Shown here one piece after another: positions 1 through 7,228 of a DNA stretch of 25,979 nucleotides; the first letter of the stretch is position 1, and each line of letters begins with the position of its first letter. Position numbers and translations under genes: made by a program. The notes beneath the pieces are model-generated. The model was not told the DNA's origin. It worked only from the letters and a program-made list of their open reading frames with translations, and searched no databases. The stretch is from a virus, in the IMG/VR virus record IMGVR_UViG_3300005086_000086, positions 1-25,979 of that record; one strand, 5' to 3'.

Positions 1-1
1 A

Positions 2-91
2 AAAAAATATGTTAATAAAAGGATGTCCAGCTTAATAAAAGAAGCAGCAAAACAAGGAGTATGTTTAAGTGAAATTGCTAACAATAAATAA
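2..91 (+). CDS. 3' end of an upstream gene (partial)
   Basis: Reading from base 2 the frame stays open to a TAA at 89-91 and encodes a C-terminal tail that includes SSLIKEAAKQGVCLSEIANNK. It would overlap the next gene by 23 bases, the same kind of overlap seen at other junctions in this window. The next gene's ribosome binding site, AAGGAG, lies inside it. The fragment is too short to assign a family. It could also be non-coding sequence that happens to be open. Confidence 0.35.
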   Translation, partial: KKYVNKRMSSLIKEAAKQGVCLSEIANNK

Positions 92-584
92 CACACCTTA
101 TAATTTAGATTGTGTGCCCGACGAAGTAGAATCAGTTGACGATTGCCTTCGTTATTGTGTCGTCGACACGTCAGACAAAAATTACATTGATTACTTTTTT
201 GTCCCTCTTATATTTTTGGAATCTTTTTATGCACCAGCAATTGTGCTAAATATAAACGGACATAAAATAAAAATGCCGTTAGACTGGTCAATCTTGATAT
301 GCGACGAACACTTTAACGAAATGGATATTATGCCGCTGACGGAAATAAATGACAGAGGATTTAAAACAGTTGTGTATAATCCGTTAAAAAGCATGATGCC
401 AATTCCAGTAGATGTTGAAATTGCTGATGTTTATACAAGTGTAAAATGGCACATGCCGAAGTTAAAATACGGACATTTATTGCCTGTGCCAATAGAAGAC
501 AAAGAAAAACCACTGTGTGCATATTTTGTTAGAGATGCGAACAAAGTATCAACACCGTTTGATCCTGCACATTTATTTGAATAA
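69..584 (+). CDS. Conserved phage protein of unknown function (171 aa)
   Basis: The start is GTG at 69, about 10 bases after an AAGGAG ribosome binding site. An ATG at 61 is ruled out because its frame stops after three codons. The protein has no signal peptide or membrane helix. Its middle contains MPLDWSILICDE (about residues 69-80) and its C-terminal half contains the hydrophilic pattern VKWHMPKLKYGHLLPVP followed by PLCAYFVRD. From memory this matches a hypothetical family common in marine T4-like phages, but I cannot name a function. It is followed after 11 bases by the next gene, so the two are probably co-transcribed. The position next to replication-linked genes suggests early or middle expression, which is inference. 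Confidence 0.85.
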   Translation: MKLLTINNTPYNLDCVPDEVESVDDCLRYCVVDTSDKNYIDYFFVPLIFLESFYAPAIVLNINGHKIKMPLDWSILICDEHFNEMDIMPLTEINDRGFKTVVYNPLKSMMPIPVDVEIADVYTSVKWHMPKLKYGHLLPVPIEDKEKPLCAYFVRDANKVSTPFDPAHLFE

Positions 585-595
585 GGGTGTTACTT

Positions 596-1075
596 ATGGC
601 TAAGAAAGCAACAAAATCTAAATCGCCTATTAATATATTTGAATTAACAAAAGCCGCCGACACATGCGACACTGGCTTTTATAGTAGGCTATCTGACGAT
701 GCCAAAAAAGCATTTGTGCCATGGACCGCAATGATATGGGTTTCGTCAGTGAATGATAAAGGTCTCGCACCACATGTATTAGATTTAGTTAATGAATATG
801 TAAACAAAAACTTTTCGTCATTAACTAAGCATCCAGAATTGCTTTGGAAACTAATGACAGTGCAAGGTGTTGGATCAACTTACAAACACATGTGGCCGGG
901 CGTTCCAAAAGGAAAAAAGAAGTCCAAAATACAGAAATTTTTATCTTCTGTTTACCCAAGTTATAGCTTAGATGATCTTAAAATATTAGAACGATTAAAT
1001 ACAAAGGAAGATTTGATCCAATTAGCCAAAGAATACGGATATGATGATAAAGAAATTAAAGAGTTGTTCAAATAA
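596..1075 (+). CDS. Conserved phage protein, possible clamp-loader small subunit (gp62-like)
   Basis: I chose ATG at 596 (MAKKATKSK) rather than the in-frame GTG at 587 because GGGTG lies in front of the ATG and would otherwise be inside the gene. The 159 residues are mostly helical and end in a charged tail (YDDKEIKELFK). The arrangement of an FVPW segment, a VNEYVNK segment, then a helix and a lysine-rich PKGKKKSK stretch resembles by eye the layout of T4-type gp62, the small clamp-loader subunit that works with gp44. That resemblance is weak and unproved. The neighbouring mini-DnaE and zinc-finger genes make a replication role plausible. The 3' end overlaps the next gene by 35 bases. Confidence 0.75.
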   Translation: MAKKATKSKSPINIFELTKAADTCDTGFYSRLSDDAKKAFVPWTAMIWVSSVNDKGLAPHVLDLVNEYVNKNFSSLTKHPELLWKLMTVQGVGSTYKHMWPGVPKGKKKSKIQKFLSSVYPSYSLDDLKILERLNTKEDLIQLAKEYGYDDKEIKELFK

Positions 1076-1862
1076 GCCGCAAAGTGTTGTTGTTGTGACC
1101 GGCGGCTTCGATCCTGTTACGCCTGCCCATATATCTTTATTTCAAGAAGCTGCAAAACTTGGCGACATGTTAGTTGTATACGCAAACAGCGACGAGTGGC
1201 TTCGTCGCAAAAAACGAAAAGCATTTATGCCTGGTGAAGATCGTTGTAATATTTTATCGGCTATTGGGTGTGTTGACGAAGTTGTGTTAATGGAAAGTGA
1301 CGACGATACTGACGACACGTCTGTCGCCGCCATCAAAGATGCATTGACACGACATAAAGACAGCAAGATAATATTTGCAAACGGTGGCGACCGAACAAAA
1401 AGCACCACGCCCGAACAAAAGCATTTCCTAGGTGTAGACAAAGTAGAGTTTGTATTTGGTGTAGGAGGGGCAGAAAAAACACATGCAAGCAGCGTGTATT
1501 TAAAAAACTGGACACAAGATTTGACAACTCGCCGCTGGGGGCATTATAATGTGTTGTATTATACACCAACATGCAAGGTAAAAGAGTTGGTGTTGAGTCC
1601 AGGCAGATTCATAAGCTTGCAAAAGCACTATCATAGAAAAGAATATTGGGTCATTGTCTCTGGGACAGCAGAAGTTGTCCTTAATGATACTACAAGCATA
1701 AAAATGCCCGGCGATATGGTGCGTGTCGATATTGAAGAAAAGCACAAAATAACAAACATTGGGCAAGACGAATTAAAGATAATTGAAGTACAACTAGGAA
1801 GTTATCTTGAAGAAGACGACATTGTGAGATATGAAAAAATTGACGAAGAAAGCGAAAAATAA
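1041..1862 (+). CDS. Nucleotidyltransferase-cupin fusion protein
   Basis: Residues 17-155 form a cytidylyltransferase-type domain. It has GGFDPVTPAH at 21-30, where TPAH stands for the HxGH nucleotide-binding motif, and an ASSVYL segment near 149-154 in place of the usual closing (S/T)SS motif. Residues 165-267 form a cupin like the C-terminal domain of type II mannose-6-phosphate isomerases: PGRFISLQKHYHRKEYW at 187-203, with metal ligands likely H196, H198 and H235, and an EVQLGSYLEEDD ending. Such domains activate or isomerise sugars for glycan synthesis, so a role in altering surface sugars or nucleotide sugars is plausible. The first domain varies from the standard HxGH, so activity is uncertain. 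ATG at 1041 lacks a clear ribosome binding site; translation is probably coupled to the overlapping upstream gene. Confidence 0.85.
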   Translation: MMIKKLKSCSNKPQSVVVVTGGFDPVTPAHISLFQEAAKLGDMLVVYANSDEWLRRKKRKAFMPGEDRCNILSAIGCVDEVVLMESDDDTDDTSVAAIKDALTRHKDSKIIFANGGDRTKSTTPEQKHFLGVDKVEFVFGVGGAEKTHASSVYLKNWTQDLTTRRWGHYNVLYYTPTCKVKELVLSPGRFISLQKHYHRKEYWVIVSGTAEVVLNDTTSIKMPGDMVRVDIEEKHKITNIGQDELKIIEVQLGSYLEEDDIVRYEKIDEESEK

Positions 1863-2526
1863 GTGCAAGTTTTGTAACAAATCGTTTACACAAGAAAAAA
1901 CTCTTGCAACACATTTATGCCCAAAGAAAAAGCGGTATAATGATAAAGACACTAAGTCGTCGCGGCTTGGGTTTTTGTTCTATCAGAAGTTTTATAAGTT
2001 AACAACACGAGCTAAAAAACCAAAAACATTCGAAGACTTTATAAACAGTCAATTATATTTGTCGTTTATTAAGTTTGGCCGGTATGCTGAAAGTCAACGC
2101 ATAATTAATCCAGAAGCATTCTTAGAGTATTTAGTGAAAAACGGAATACCTATGAAAAAATGGACCGATATTGACGTATACTATGACTATTTGCATGAAT
2201 TGATGAAAAAAGAACCGGTTGAAAAAGCAATTGAACGTTCTCTTGTTACTATGAGTAAATGGGCCGAAAAGAACGGCGAATCGTTTAGTGACTTTTTTAG
2301 AAAAGTTAATATAAATGAAGCAACATATATTATCACATCTGGAAGAATTAGTCCGTGGGTTTTGTACTTAGCAGATTCTGCAGAAGAACTGTTTTCAAAG
2401 CTAACTGAAGAACAAGGGAGAATGATTGCAAAAATAATTGATCCAGACATCTGGGCAGTGCGTTTTAAGATTAGAAAAAAAGATGTTGAATTTGTGCAAT
2501 CTATACTAAAGGAAGCTAACCTATGA
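1831..2526 (+). CDS. Zinc-finger-bearing conserved phage protein
   Basis: The N-terminus holds a single C2HC-type zinc finger, CKFCNKSFTQEKTLATHLC, at about residues 12-30: CxxC, an aromatic residue, then H-x-C, followed by a basic KKKR patch. The remaining 200 residues are helical and charged, with the patterns FIKFGRYAESQRI, FFRKVN and SGRISPWVLY. I recognise the layout from marine T4-like phage genomes, where it is unassigned. The finger suggests binding to DNA, RNA or a protein partner. The gene starts 32 bases inside the upstream gene and its stop overlaps the next start in an ATGA arrangement, so translation is coupled on both sides. T4-like phages use small zinc proteins in late transcription and recombination, but no specific role can be read here. 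Confidence 0.85.
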   Translation: MKKLTKKAKNKCKFCNKSFTQEKTLATHLCPKKKRYNDKDTKSSRLGFLFYQKFYKLTTRAKKPKTFEDFINSQLYLSFIKFGRYAESQRIINPEAFLEYLVKNGIPMKKWTDIDVYYDYLHELMKKEPVEKAIERSLVTMSKWAEKNGESFSDFFRKVNINEATYIITSGRISPWVLYLADSAEELFSKLTEEQGRMIAKIIDPDIWAVRFKIRKKDVEFVQSILKEANL

Positions 2527-3092
2527 CAGATCGAGCAGATATCGACATTGACGTATATGACCGAGACAAAGCACTGTCTATTGTAAAACATCACCTCGCC
2601 ATGATGGACAAAAATGGTGAAAAAGTTAAGCACAATACGGGTGTGTATTTTCAAGACATTCCGTTTGACCCATTTACTAATATTTCGACCATAGAGTATA
2701 AAGAAGCAGATGAATTAGGGTATTTTAAAATAGACATACTCAATGTTCATCTTTATAAAGACGTTAAAGATGAAGAACACTTGTTGCGGCTGATAAACAC
2801 AGAACCAAAATGGGAACTATTTGAAGATGAAGAAGTAGTTAAGCAGCTATTTCATATTGGTAATTATTTTAGCGTATGTAAAAAGTTTAAACCACGTAGT
2901 ATAGAAGATCTTGCAATAATATTAGCATTAATAAGACCAAGCAAAAAGCACTTACAAGAATGCGATAAAGAAACAATTTTAAAAGAGATTTGGAAAAAGC
3001 CCGAAGATGGCAGTTATTATTTTAAAAAATCGCATTCTATTGCGTATGCAGTAGCAATTGTAGTACAGCTAAATTTGCTGTGCGGTGTTTAA
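2523..3092 (+). CDS. Miniature DnaE-like protein (Pol III alpha palm motifs, 189 aa)
   Basis: This short protein carries motifs of bacterial DNA polymerase III alpha in the right order. RADIDIDVYDR at residues 4-14 corresponds to the PDFDVDF active-site motif; D6 and D8 match E. coli D401 and D403. HNTGVYFQDIP at 37-47 matches the HacGVVIs region. LGYFKIDILNV at 65-75 matches the KFDFLGL motif, with D71 for D555. LFHIG, DLAIILALIRP and YYFKKSHSIAYA (165-176) match later conserved blocks. Family members exceed 1000 residues, so PHP, most finger, thumb, tail and clamp-binding regions are absent. It starts within the upstream stop (ATGA). A full polymerase is unlikely. It may be a domesticated regulatory, structural or decoy version. 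The homology is by eye but rests on several blocks. Confidence 0.85.
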   Translation: MTDRADIDIDVYDRDKALSIVKHHLAMMDKNGEKVKHNTGVYFQDIPFDPFTNISTIEYKEADELGYFKIDILNVHLYKDVKDEEHLLRLINTEPKWELFEDEEVVKQLFHIGNYFSVCKKFKPRSIEDLAIILALIRPSKKHLQECDKETILKEIWKKPEDGSYYFKKSHSIAYAVAIVVQLNLLCGV

Positions 3093-3481
3093 TTTTTAAT
3101 TATAAGTTTTATTTGTCTTCTTTTAATTCGCTTAGTTAATAAATTATTTAGCGATGTAACTGGGCCAAATAGTATTTCTGTTTCTTTAAGCTTAAATGTT
3201 TGTAAGCATTCGCGGAACTGTGACATAGCTCCTTGCATAAAAATGTTTATCGGAAGTAATCGATTAGACTCATTCCACCACGACTCGCCGCATTCTAAAA
3301 ATAATCGTTTTTGTTCAGCAGTTGGTATCTTTTCATAGTTATAAAAGCTGATCATTTTGTCGTTGGTGTTCTGCACAATACCAATAAGTTCTTTGCCTTG
3401 CCAAGACATGCAAGTTAAGAATGGATATGCCCGCTGAATTAATTCTTTATCTTTGCTTGTTATTGTTATTTTGTTGCTCAT
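3089..3481 (-). CDS. Conserved phage protein on the minus strand (130 aa)
   Basis: This is the only convincing gene on the minus strand. It converges with the preceding gene, and their 3' ends overlap by four bases. Its ATG is preceded on its own strand by AGGTA at nine bases. The protein contains YPFLTCMSWQGKELIGIVQN, a SWWNESNR block, PINIF, and a C-terminal FGPVTSLNNLLTKRIKRRQI. From memory this order (RAYPFL, GIVQN, WWxESNR, PINIF, GPVTSL, KRR) marks a family conserved across marine T4-like phages, with no known function. The composition and the conserved tryptophan pair argue against a shadow reading frame. The promoter would lie in 3482-3540, where I see only weak -10-like TAGATT preceded by TGC. 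Confidence 0.8.
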   Translation of the reverse strand: MSNKITITSKDKELIQRAYPFLTCMSWQGKELIGIVQNTNDKMISFYNYEKIPTAEQKRLFLECGESWWNESNRLLPINIFMQGAMSQFRECLQTFKLKETEILFGPVTSLNNLLTKRIKRRQIKLIIKN

Positions 3482-3564
3482 GTATGTATTTACCTGATTT
3501 AAAATCTAGCAATAAAAATATGTGATAAAGTAAAGAATTGGCAAAACCATTCTTGATATTTTAT

Positions 3565-3572
3565 GATAAATA
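3565..3572 (+). promoter_or_regulatory. T4-type late promoter (GATAAATA)
   Basis: GATAAATACACTAAAAGG matches the T4 late-promoter box TATAAATA at seven of eight positions and lies 20 bases before the ATG of the probable tail protein. Transcription should begin near 3579, leaving a short leader with the AGGTAGGG ribosome binding site. In T4 the sigma factor gp55 with the sliding clamp reads this motif; those partners are outside this window. Confidence 0.75.
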
Positions 3573-3591
3573 CACTAAAAGGTAGGGTTTT

Positions 3592-4419
3592 ATGCAGCAC
3601 AATATATATTTATATGAAACAATTTATCATTTGGTGTATGATGACACCCTAACATGCTTTAGGACAAATAATATGGCGATGCACAATAACATAATCAAGA
3701 TACATAAAGGCGTAGACAACTCAATTAAGTTTCGTGTTTATAACAGGGACAGAAAACCACAAGCAATCGATCACCGCTCTGTAAGGGTTCGGATTTTTGA
3801 TCCGTCGTCTAAAGAAGTAATCATTGAGCGTTACGCAGATCATTTAGCAGAAAAAGGTCTTGTAGAGTTAAAAATATTAGAACCAGATCTGTCTGACATT
3901 TCTGAAGGATATTACAAAATGGTCATAACTTCTGGAGAAGAACTAGTACCAGGCCTCGCAGACCAAATAATTCAAACGCCGTTCTATTCTGACGAAAACG
4001 AAAACGCTGTGCTGAACGTAGAAATAACAGGCCAAGCCCACGTTGAGCCTAAACCAACATATAAAATAACAGAGTGGGTTCCGCACAATACAGAACAAAG
4101 ACCTAATGTTTATTATTCAAGTGCAGTACCTGCAGGCAGAATACACAGCTATACAAAATCTATTCATACAATAGCAATGCATTTTGAAAACTATACAGGC
4201 AAGATTGAGTTTTATGGTTCACTTGAAGATGTGCCAGGTACAAACTTGAATGGATTTTTCCCAATACAAACAAGCACAGGAACAAACGTAATTGAAGTTG
4301 AAAACTATACAGGCATAGTCCCGGTTGTATTACAAATCAATTGCATGTGGTTTCGTTTTGTCAGAGAAGATTCGTCATTGAACAGTGGTCAAATAAAGAA
4401 AATAGAAGTTAGAAATTAA
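3592..4419 (+). CDS. Probable baseplate or tail structural protein
   Basis: A late promoter 20 bases upstream marks this as a late gene. The region around residues 34-60 (IKIHKGVDNSIKFRVYNRDR) followed by VRVRIFDPSSKEVI resembles the N-terminal beta domain of phage baseplate-upper proteins, which takes programmed deformation terms at the same place. The C-terminal half is beta-rich, with two NYTG segments (MHFENYTGKIEFYGSLEDVP and VENYTGIVPVVLQ) and an arginine-lysine end. There are no catalytic motifs. I use the ATG at 3592 because AGGTAGGG precedes it. A second start at 3673 (MAMHNN) is possible and would remove 27 residues that look unlike the rest. Calling it a virion protein is well supported; the exact position in the particle is inference. 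Confidence 0.8.
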   Translation: MQHNIYLYETIYHLVYDDTLTCFRTNNMAMHNNIIKIHKGVDNSIKFRVYNRDRKPQAIDHRSVRVRIFDPSSKEVIIERYADHLAEKGLVELKILEPDLSDISEGYYKMVITSGEELVPGLADQIIQTPFYSDENENAVLNVEITGQAHVEPKPTYKITEWVPHNTEQRPNVYYSSAVPAGRIHSYTKSIHTIAMHFENYTGKIEFYGSLEDVPGTNLNGFFPIQTSTGTNVIEVENYTGIVPVVLQINCMWFRFVREDSSLNSGQIKKIEVRN

Positions 4420-4428
4420 AATTAACGC

Positions 4429-4456
4429 TTGACTTTTTTGTGTATTTTGTTATAAT
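4429..4456 (+). promoter_or_regulatory. Strong sigma70-type promoter for primase-helicase
   Basis: TTGACT at 4429-4434 and TATAAT at 4451-4456 are separated by 16 bases, with an extended -10 TG at 4448-4449. Transcription should begin near 4463 and run through the primase and helicase genes. This is the best host-type promoter in the window and implies early expression by the host polymerase. Confidence 0.8.
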
Positions 4457-4490
4457 ACTATAAGATCATCATTGACAAGGAAGTCGCGTT

Positions 4491-5543
4491 TTGGACCAAT
4501 TACTTGCCACATTATACCAAGAAATTTTGTTGTGTCTTGGCCCGCTAAAAAAGACACCATCTGGCTGGCACAAGCAAAATTGCAAGCTATGTCATTTGAA
4601 AGGACATAATCCCGACAAACGACGACGGTTTGGCATATTATACGAGCCAGGGCAGTCTATTGGTGTTCATTGCTTCAATTGTGGATTTTCGTCTAGGGTA
4701 GAAGTTGGCAAAACAATGCCCAAATCATTTGGATGGTTCTTACGTGCAATCGGAATGCCAGAATATAATGTTAAGCGTTTTATATTTGAACTGTATAAGC
4801 AAAAAGTTAGTCCTGGCGACAAGCCTAAAATTGTATTAAAAAAGAATATTGCAGATATGTGGGCAGAAACTAGTCTTCCGCCTGGCGCTAAAACAATTCG
4901 CCGCCACGTAGAAGAAGGGTGTACTGACCCGCACCTTTTAAAAGCAATTACATATTTAGAAGAGCGGCGGCTTTTATATCCTGATGATATTTACTGGTGT
5001 TCGACTAAAGAAAAGTTGTTGTATAAGTATGTGGTGTTGCCATTTTATTATCAAGGAAAGGTTGTTGGATACACTAAAAGAATAGTTGGCAACCCACCAA
5101 GCAAAGAAATACCAAAGTACATACACGAAAAGCCGCTGCATTATATTTACAACTTAGATAAACAAAAAAGCAGTTCGCGTAATTATGTAATTGTTGCCGA
5201 AGGGGTGCTTGATGCTTTTCTTGTTGATGGCATTTCGCCACTAACCAATACTATTAGCCCTGAGCAAGCAAATTTAATAAATAGTCTAAACAAGCAAGTT
5301 ATTGTTGTGCCAGATCACGACAAAGCCGGACAAGTTATGATTGATATTGCTTTACAAAATAACTGGGCAGTATCATTCCCGCCTTGGAGCAAAGATATTA
5401 AAGATGTCGCAGATGCGTCAAAAAAATACGGAAGAATTTTAACTGTCCAGAGTATCCTTGAGCATGTAGAAACAAGCCAATTTGCTATTAAATTAAAAAG
5501 AAAAATGATGACGACAATTAACAAGGAGAGTTATGGAAACTAG
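4491..5543 (+). CDS. gp61: DNA primase (T4 gp61-like)
   Basis: It makes RNA primers for lagging-strand synthesis at the phage fork. The N-terminus has a zinc-binding domain with CKLC at 31-34 and CFNC at 61-64. The toprim catalytic domain follows, with VIVAEGVLDAF at 233-243 (E237 as the general acid) and VVPDHDKAG at 272-280 (D275 and D277 as metal ligands), then KDIKD at 301-305. The length of 350 residues fits T4 gp61. The start is TTG at 4491, about eight bases after AAGGAA and behind the strong promoter; no ATG fits the zinc domain. The TTG may hold expression below that of the helicase, whose start overlaps the primase end by 11 bases. The adjacent helicase is its natural partner in the primosome. 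Confidence 0.93.
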   Translation: MDQLLATLYQEILLCLGPLKKTPSGWHKQNCKLCHLKGHNPDKRRRFGILYEPGQSIGVHCFNCGFSSRVEVGKTMPKSFGWFLRAIGMPEYNVKRFIFELYKQKVSPGDKPKIVLKKNIADMWAETSLPPGAKTIRRHVEEGCTDPHLLKAITYLEERRLLYPDDIYWCSTKEKLLYKYVVLPFYYQGKVVGYTKRIVGNPPSKEIPKYIHEKPLHYIYNLDKQKSSSRNYVIVAEGVLDAFLVDGISPLTNTISPEQANLINSLNKQVIVVPDHDKAGQVMIDIALQNNWAVSFPPWSKDIKDVADASKKYGRILTVQSILEHVETSQFAIKLKRKMMTTINKESYGN

Positions 5544-6933
5544 TATTGCCGAATATACAAAAGAAGTAGAAGACTTATTCATTTCGATGATGCTATGTGA
5601 CCCAGAGTTGTATGTTCGGTGTAAGGGCATTCTCAAGTCGACGTATTTTGAAGATAGACAAAATGCAAAAACTGTCGATTTCATGAATGAACATTATATG
5701 AAGTTTTCTGATTTGCCAACATATGAGCAGATCAAAGCAGTTGTAGGCAAAGAAGTTGATAGATTGTCGGGAATGCACGAAAGCCACAAAGATTGGTTTT
5801 TGGCAGAATTTGAACAGTTTGCACGACATAAGTCGTTAGAGAGAGAAATTTTAAATTCGGCGCCTTTGCTAGAACAAAAGCGTTACGGCGAAGTTGAAGA
5901 CAGGATCAAAAAAGCAGTACAAGTAGGGTTAGTAAAAGACTTAGGTACAGATTATTTCGAAAATCCAGCTGAACGCCTCGAAAACTTGCGAGACAACGAC
6001 GAAATGTTTTCAACTGGCTGGCGCGACATCGATAAAAAACTGTATGGCGGATTTACTCGCGGCGCATTAAATATTTTTGCAGGGCAATCTGGCGCTGGTA
6101 AAAGTATATTTTTGCAAAATTTAGCACTTAATTGGGTAGAGCAAGGACTTAATGTAGTTTACCTTTCGTTGGAATTAAGTGAAAAATTGTGTTCTATGCG
6201 ATTCGACTCAATGATTTCAAATTATTCAACAAACGAGTTATTAAAAAACGTCGACGATGTAAGTTTGCGTGTTGCTGCCTTTCATAGAGCGCATAAAGGC
6301 CGCTTGTGTATTAAGCAAATGCCAAACGGGTGTACAGCAAATGATGTGTTGGCGTACATAAAAGAATATGAAATACAAAAAAATATTAAAGTAGACGCAG
6401 TTTTGCTAGACTATTTAGACTTGTGTATGCCGATGAGTGTGCGTGTCAATCCGTCAGACATGTTCATTAAAGACAAATATGTTTCAGAAGAACTTCGTAA
6501 CTTAGCAACACAATTAGATGTTTTATTCTGCACTGCCTCACAGTTAAACCGTGCTTCACACGAAGAAATAGAATTCGACCACCAGCATATTTCGGGCGGT
6601 ATATCTAAAATCAACACTGCTGACAATGTAATTGGTATATTTGTAACCCCTGCAATGAAAGAAAGCGGTCGTTACCAAGTACAGTTTATGAAAACTCGTT
6701 CAAGTAGCGGCGTTGGCTCTAAAGTTGATCTAAAATTTGATGTAAAAACATTGCGCATTTCTGATTTAGAAGAAGGGGAAGAATCTTCAATGTCTAAAAC
6801 AACATCTAATATCATTAATAACTTAAAGACTGGGTCTGTTATTAAAGAACCTGCCAAAAGTAGTCCTACCAAAGGCAACGATGTCCTTGAAAAGAGCGCA
6901 AAATTGCGCGACATCTTGAAGAAAGGAAAATAA
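5533..6933 (+). CDS. gp41: Replicative DNA helicase (T4 gp41 / DnaB family)
   Basis: A hexameric 5'-3' helicase that unwinds the fork and loads the primase. The N-terminal domain (1-150) is helical and less conserved. The RecA-like motor follows: Walker A GQSGAGKS at 184-191, VVYLSLELSE at 208-217 carrying the catalytic glutamate, Walker B LLDYLD at 291-296, and FCTASQLNR at 332-340 with the sensor glutamine. The C-terminus is a polar linker ending in lysines. Its 466 residues match T4 gp41 (about 475). ATG at 5533 has AAGGAG eight bases upstream within the primase gene, so the two are translationally linked. T4 gp41 normally needs the gp59 loader, which is not in this window. Confidence 0.95.
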   Translation: METSIAEYTKEVEDLFISMMLCDPELYVRCKGILKSTYFEDRQNAKTVDFMNEHYMKFSDLPTYEQIKAVVGKEVDRLSGMHESHKDWFLAEFEQFARHKSLEREILNSAPLLEQKRYGEVEDRIKKAVQVGLVKDLGTDYFENPAERLENLRDNDEMFSTGWRDIDKKLYGGFTRGALNIFAGQSGAGKSIFLQNLALNWVEQGLNVVYLSLELSEKLCSMRFDSMISNYSTNELLKNVDDVSLRVAAFHRAHKGRLCIKQMPNGCTANDVLAYIKEYEIQKNIKVDAVLLDYLDLCMPMSVRVNPSDMFIKDKYVSEELRNLATQLDVLFCTASQLNRASHEEIEFDHQHISGGISKINTADNVIGIFVTPAMKESGRYQVQFMKTRSSSGVGSKVDLKFDVKTLRISDLEEGEESSMSKTTSNIINNLKTGSVIKEPAKSSPTKGNDVLEKSAKLRDILKKGK

Positions 6934-6948
6934 TAATACTGTTTAAAC

Positions 6949-6956
6949 GATAAATA
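6949..6956 (+). promoter_or_regulatory. T4-type late promoter (GATAAATA) abutting a GTTTAAAC palindrome
   Basis: GATAAATACATTAAG lies 28 bases before the GTG of the first gene in a seven-gene run, 6984-11940. The eight-base palindrome GTTTAAAC at 6941-6948 touches the box on its upstream side. The run has no other clear promoter or terminator except an intragenic TATAAATA at 10965-10972. Confidence 0.72.
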
Positions 6957-6983
6957 CATTAAGCAACGTAAAAGGGTAATGTT

Positions 6984-7226
6984 GTGCGAAAAAGTATATT
7001 TGAAGAACTAAACGAACTGTTTCCTGTGTTAAAAACAGACGAGGTACTAGATACCCGTGCAACACACATAATCGCATCTGTGATTAACTTGTTTAAATTT
7101 ATTGACGAGTCATACCCAGACGAAGAAGCAGATTATCTTAAAAAGCGTTTTATAAGCAGCATCAAAGGAAAAGACCCTAAGAGATTTTCTCGGGCCCTTG
7201 CAAAGGTTGCAAAAGAAGGCAATTAA
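6984..7226 (+). CDS. Small conserved phage protein (80 aa)
   Basis: GTG at 6984 follows AAAGGG and the late promoter, so this is the first gene of a late operon. The protein is helical and charged and begins MRKSIFEELNELFP, whose LNE resembles the (I/L)xE sites cut by T4 prohead protease. The middle reads NLFKFIDESYPDEEADYLKKRF and the C-terminus KDPKRFSRALAKVAKEG. I recall a similar short family in marine T4-like phages, without a function. The next gene starts three bases after its stop, so the two are translated together with the ligase-like protein. A small accessory or internal head protein is a reasonable guess, no more. Confidence 0.8.
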   Translation: MRKSIFEELNELFPVLKTDEVLDTRATHIIASVINLFKFIDESYPDEEADYLKKRFISSIKGKDPKRFSRALAKVAKEGN

Positions 7227-7228
7227 GT

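Noticed and set aside
2187-2654. Open frame of 155 codons on the minus strand across the zinc-finger and mini-DnaE genes
   Set aside because: It overlaps two well-supported genes and lacks a start signal or recognisable product.
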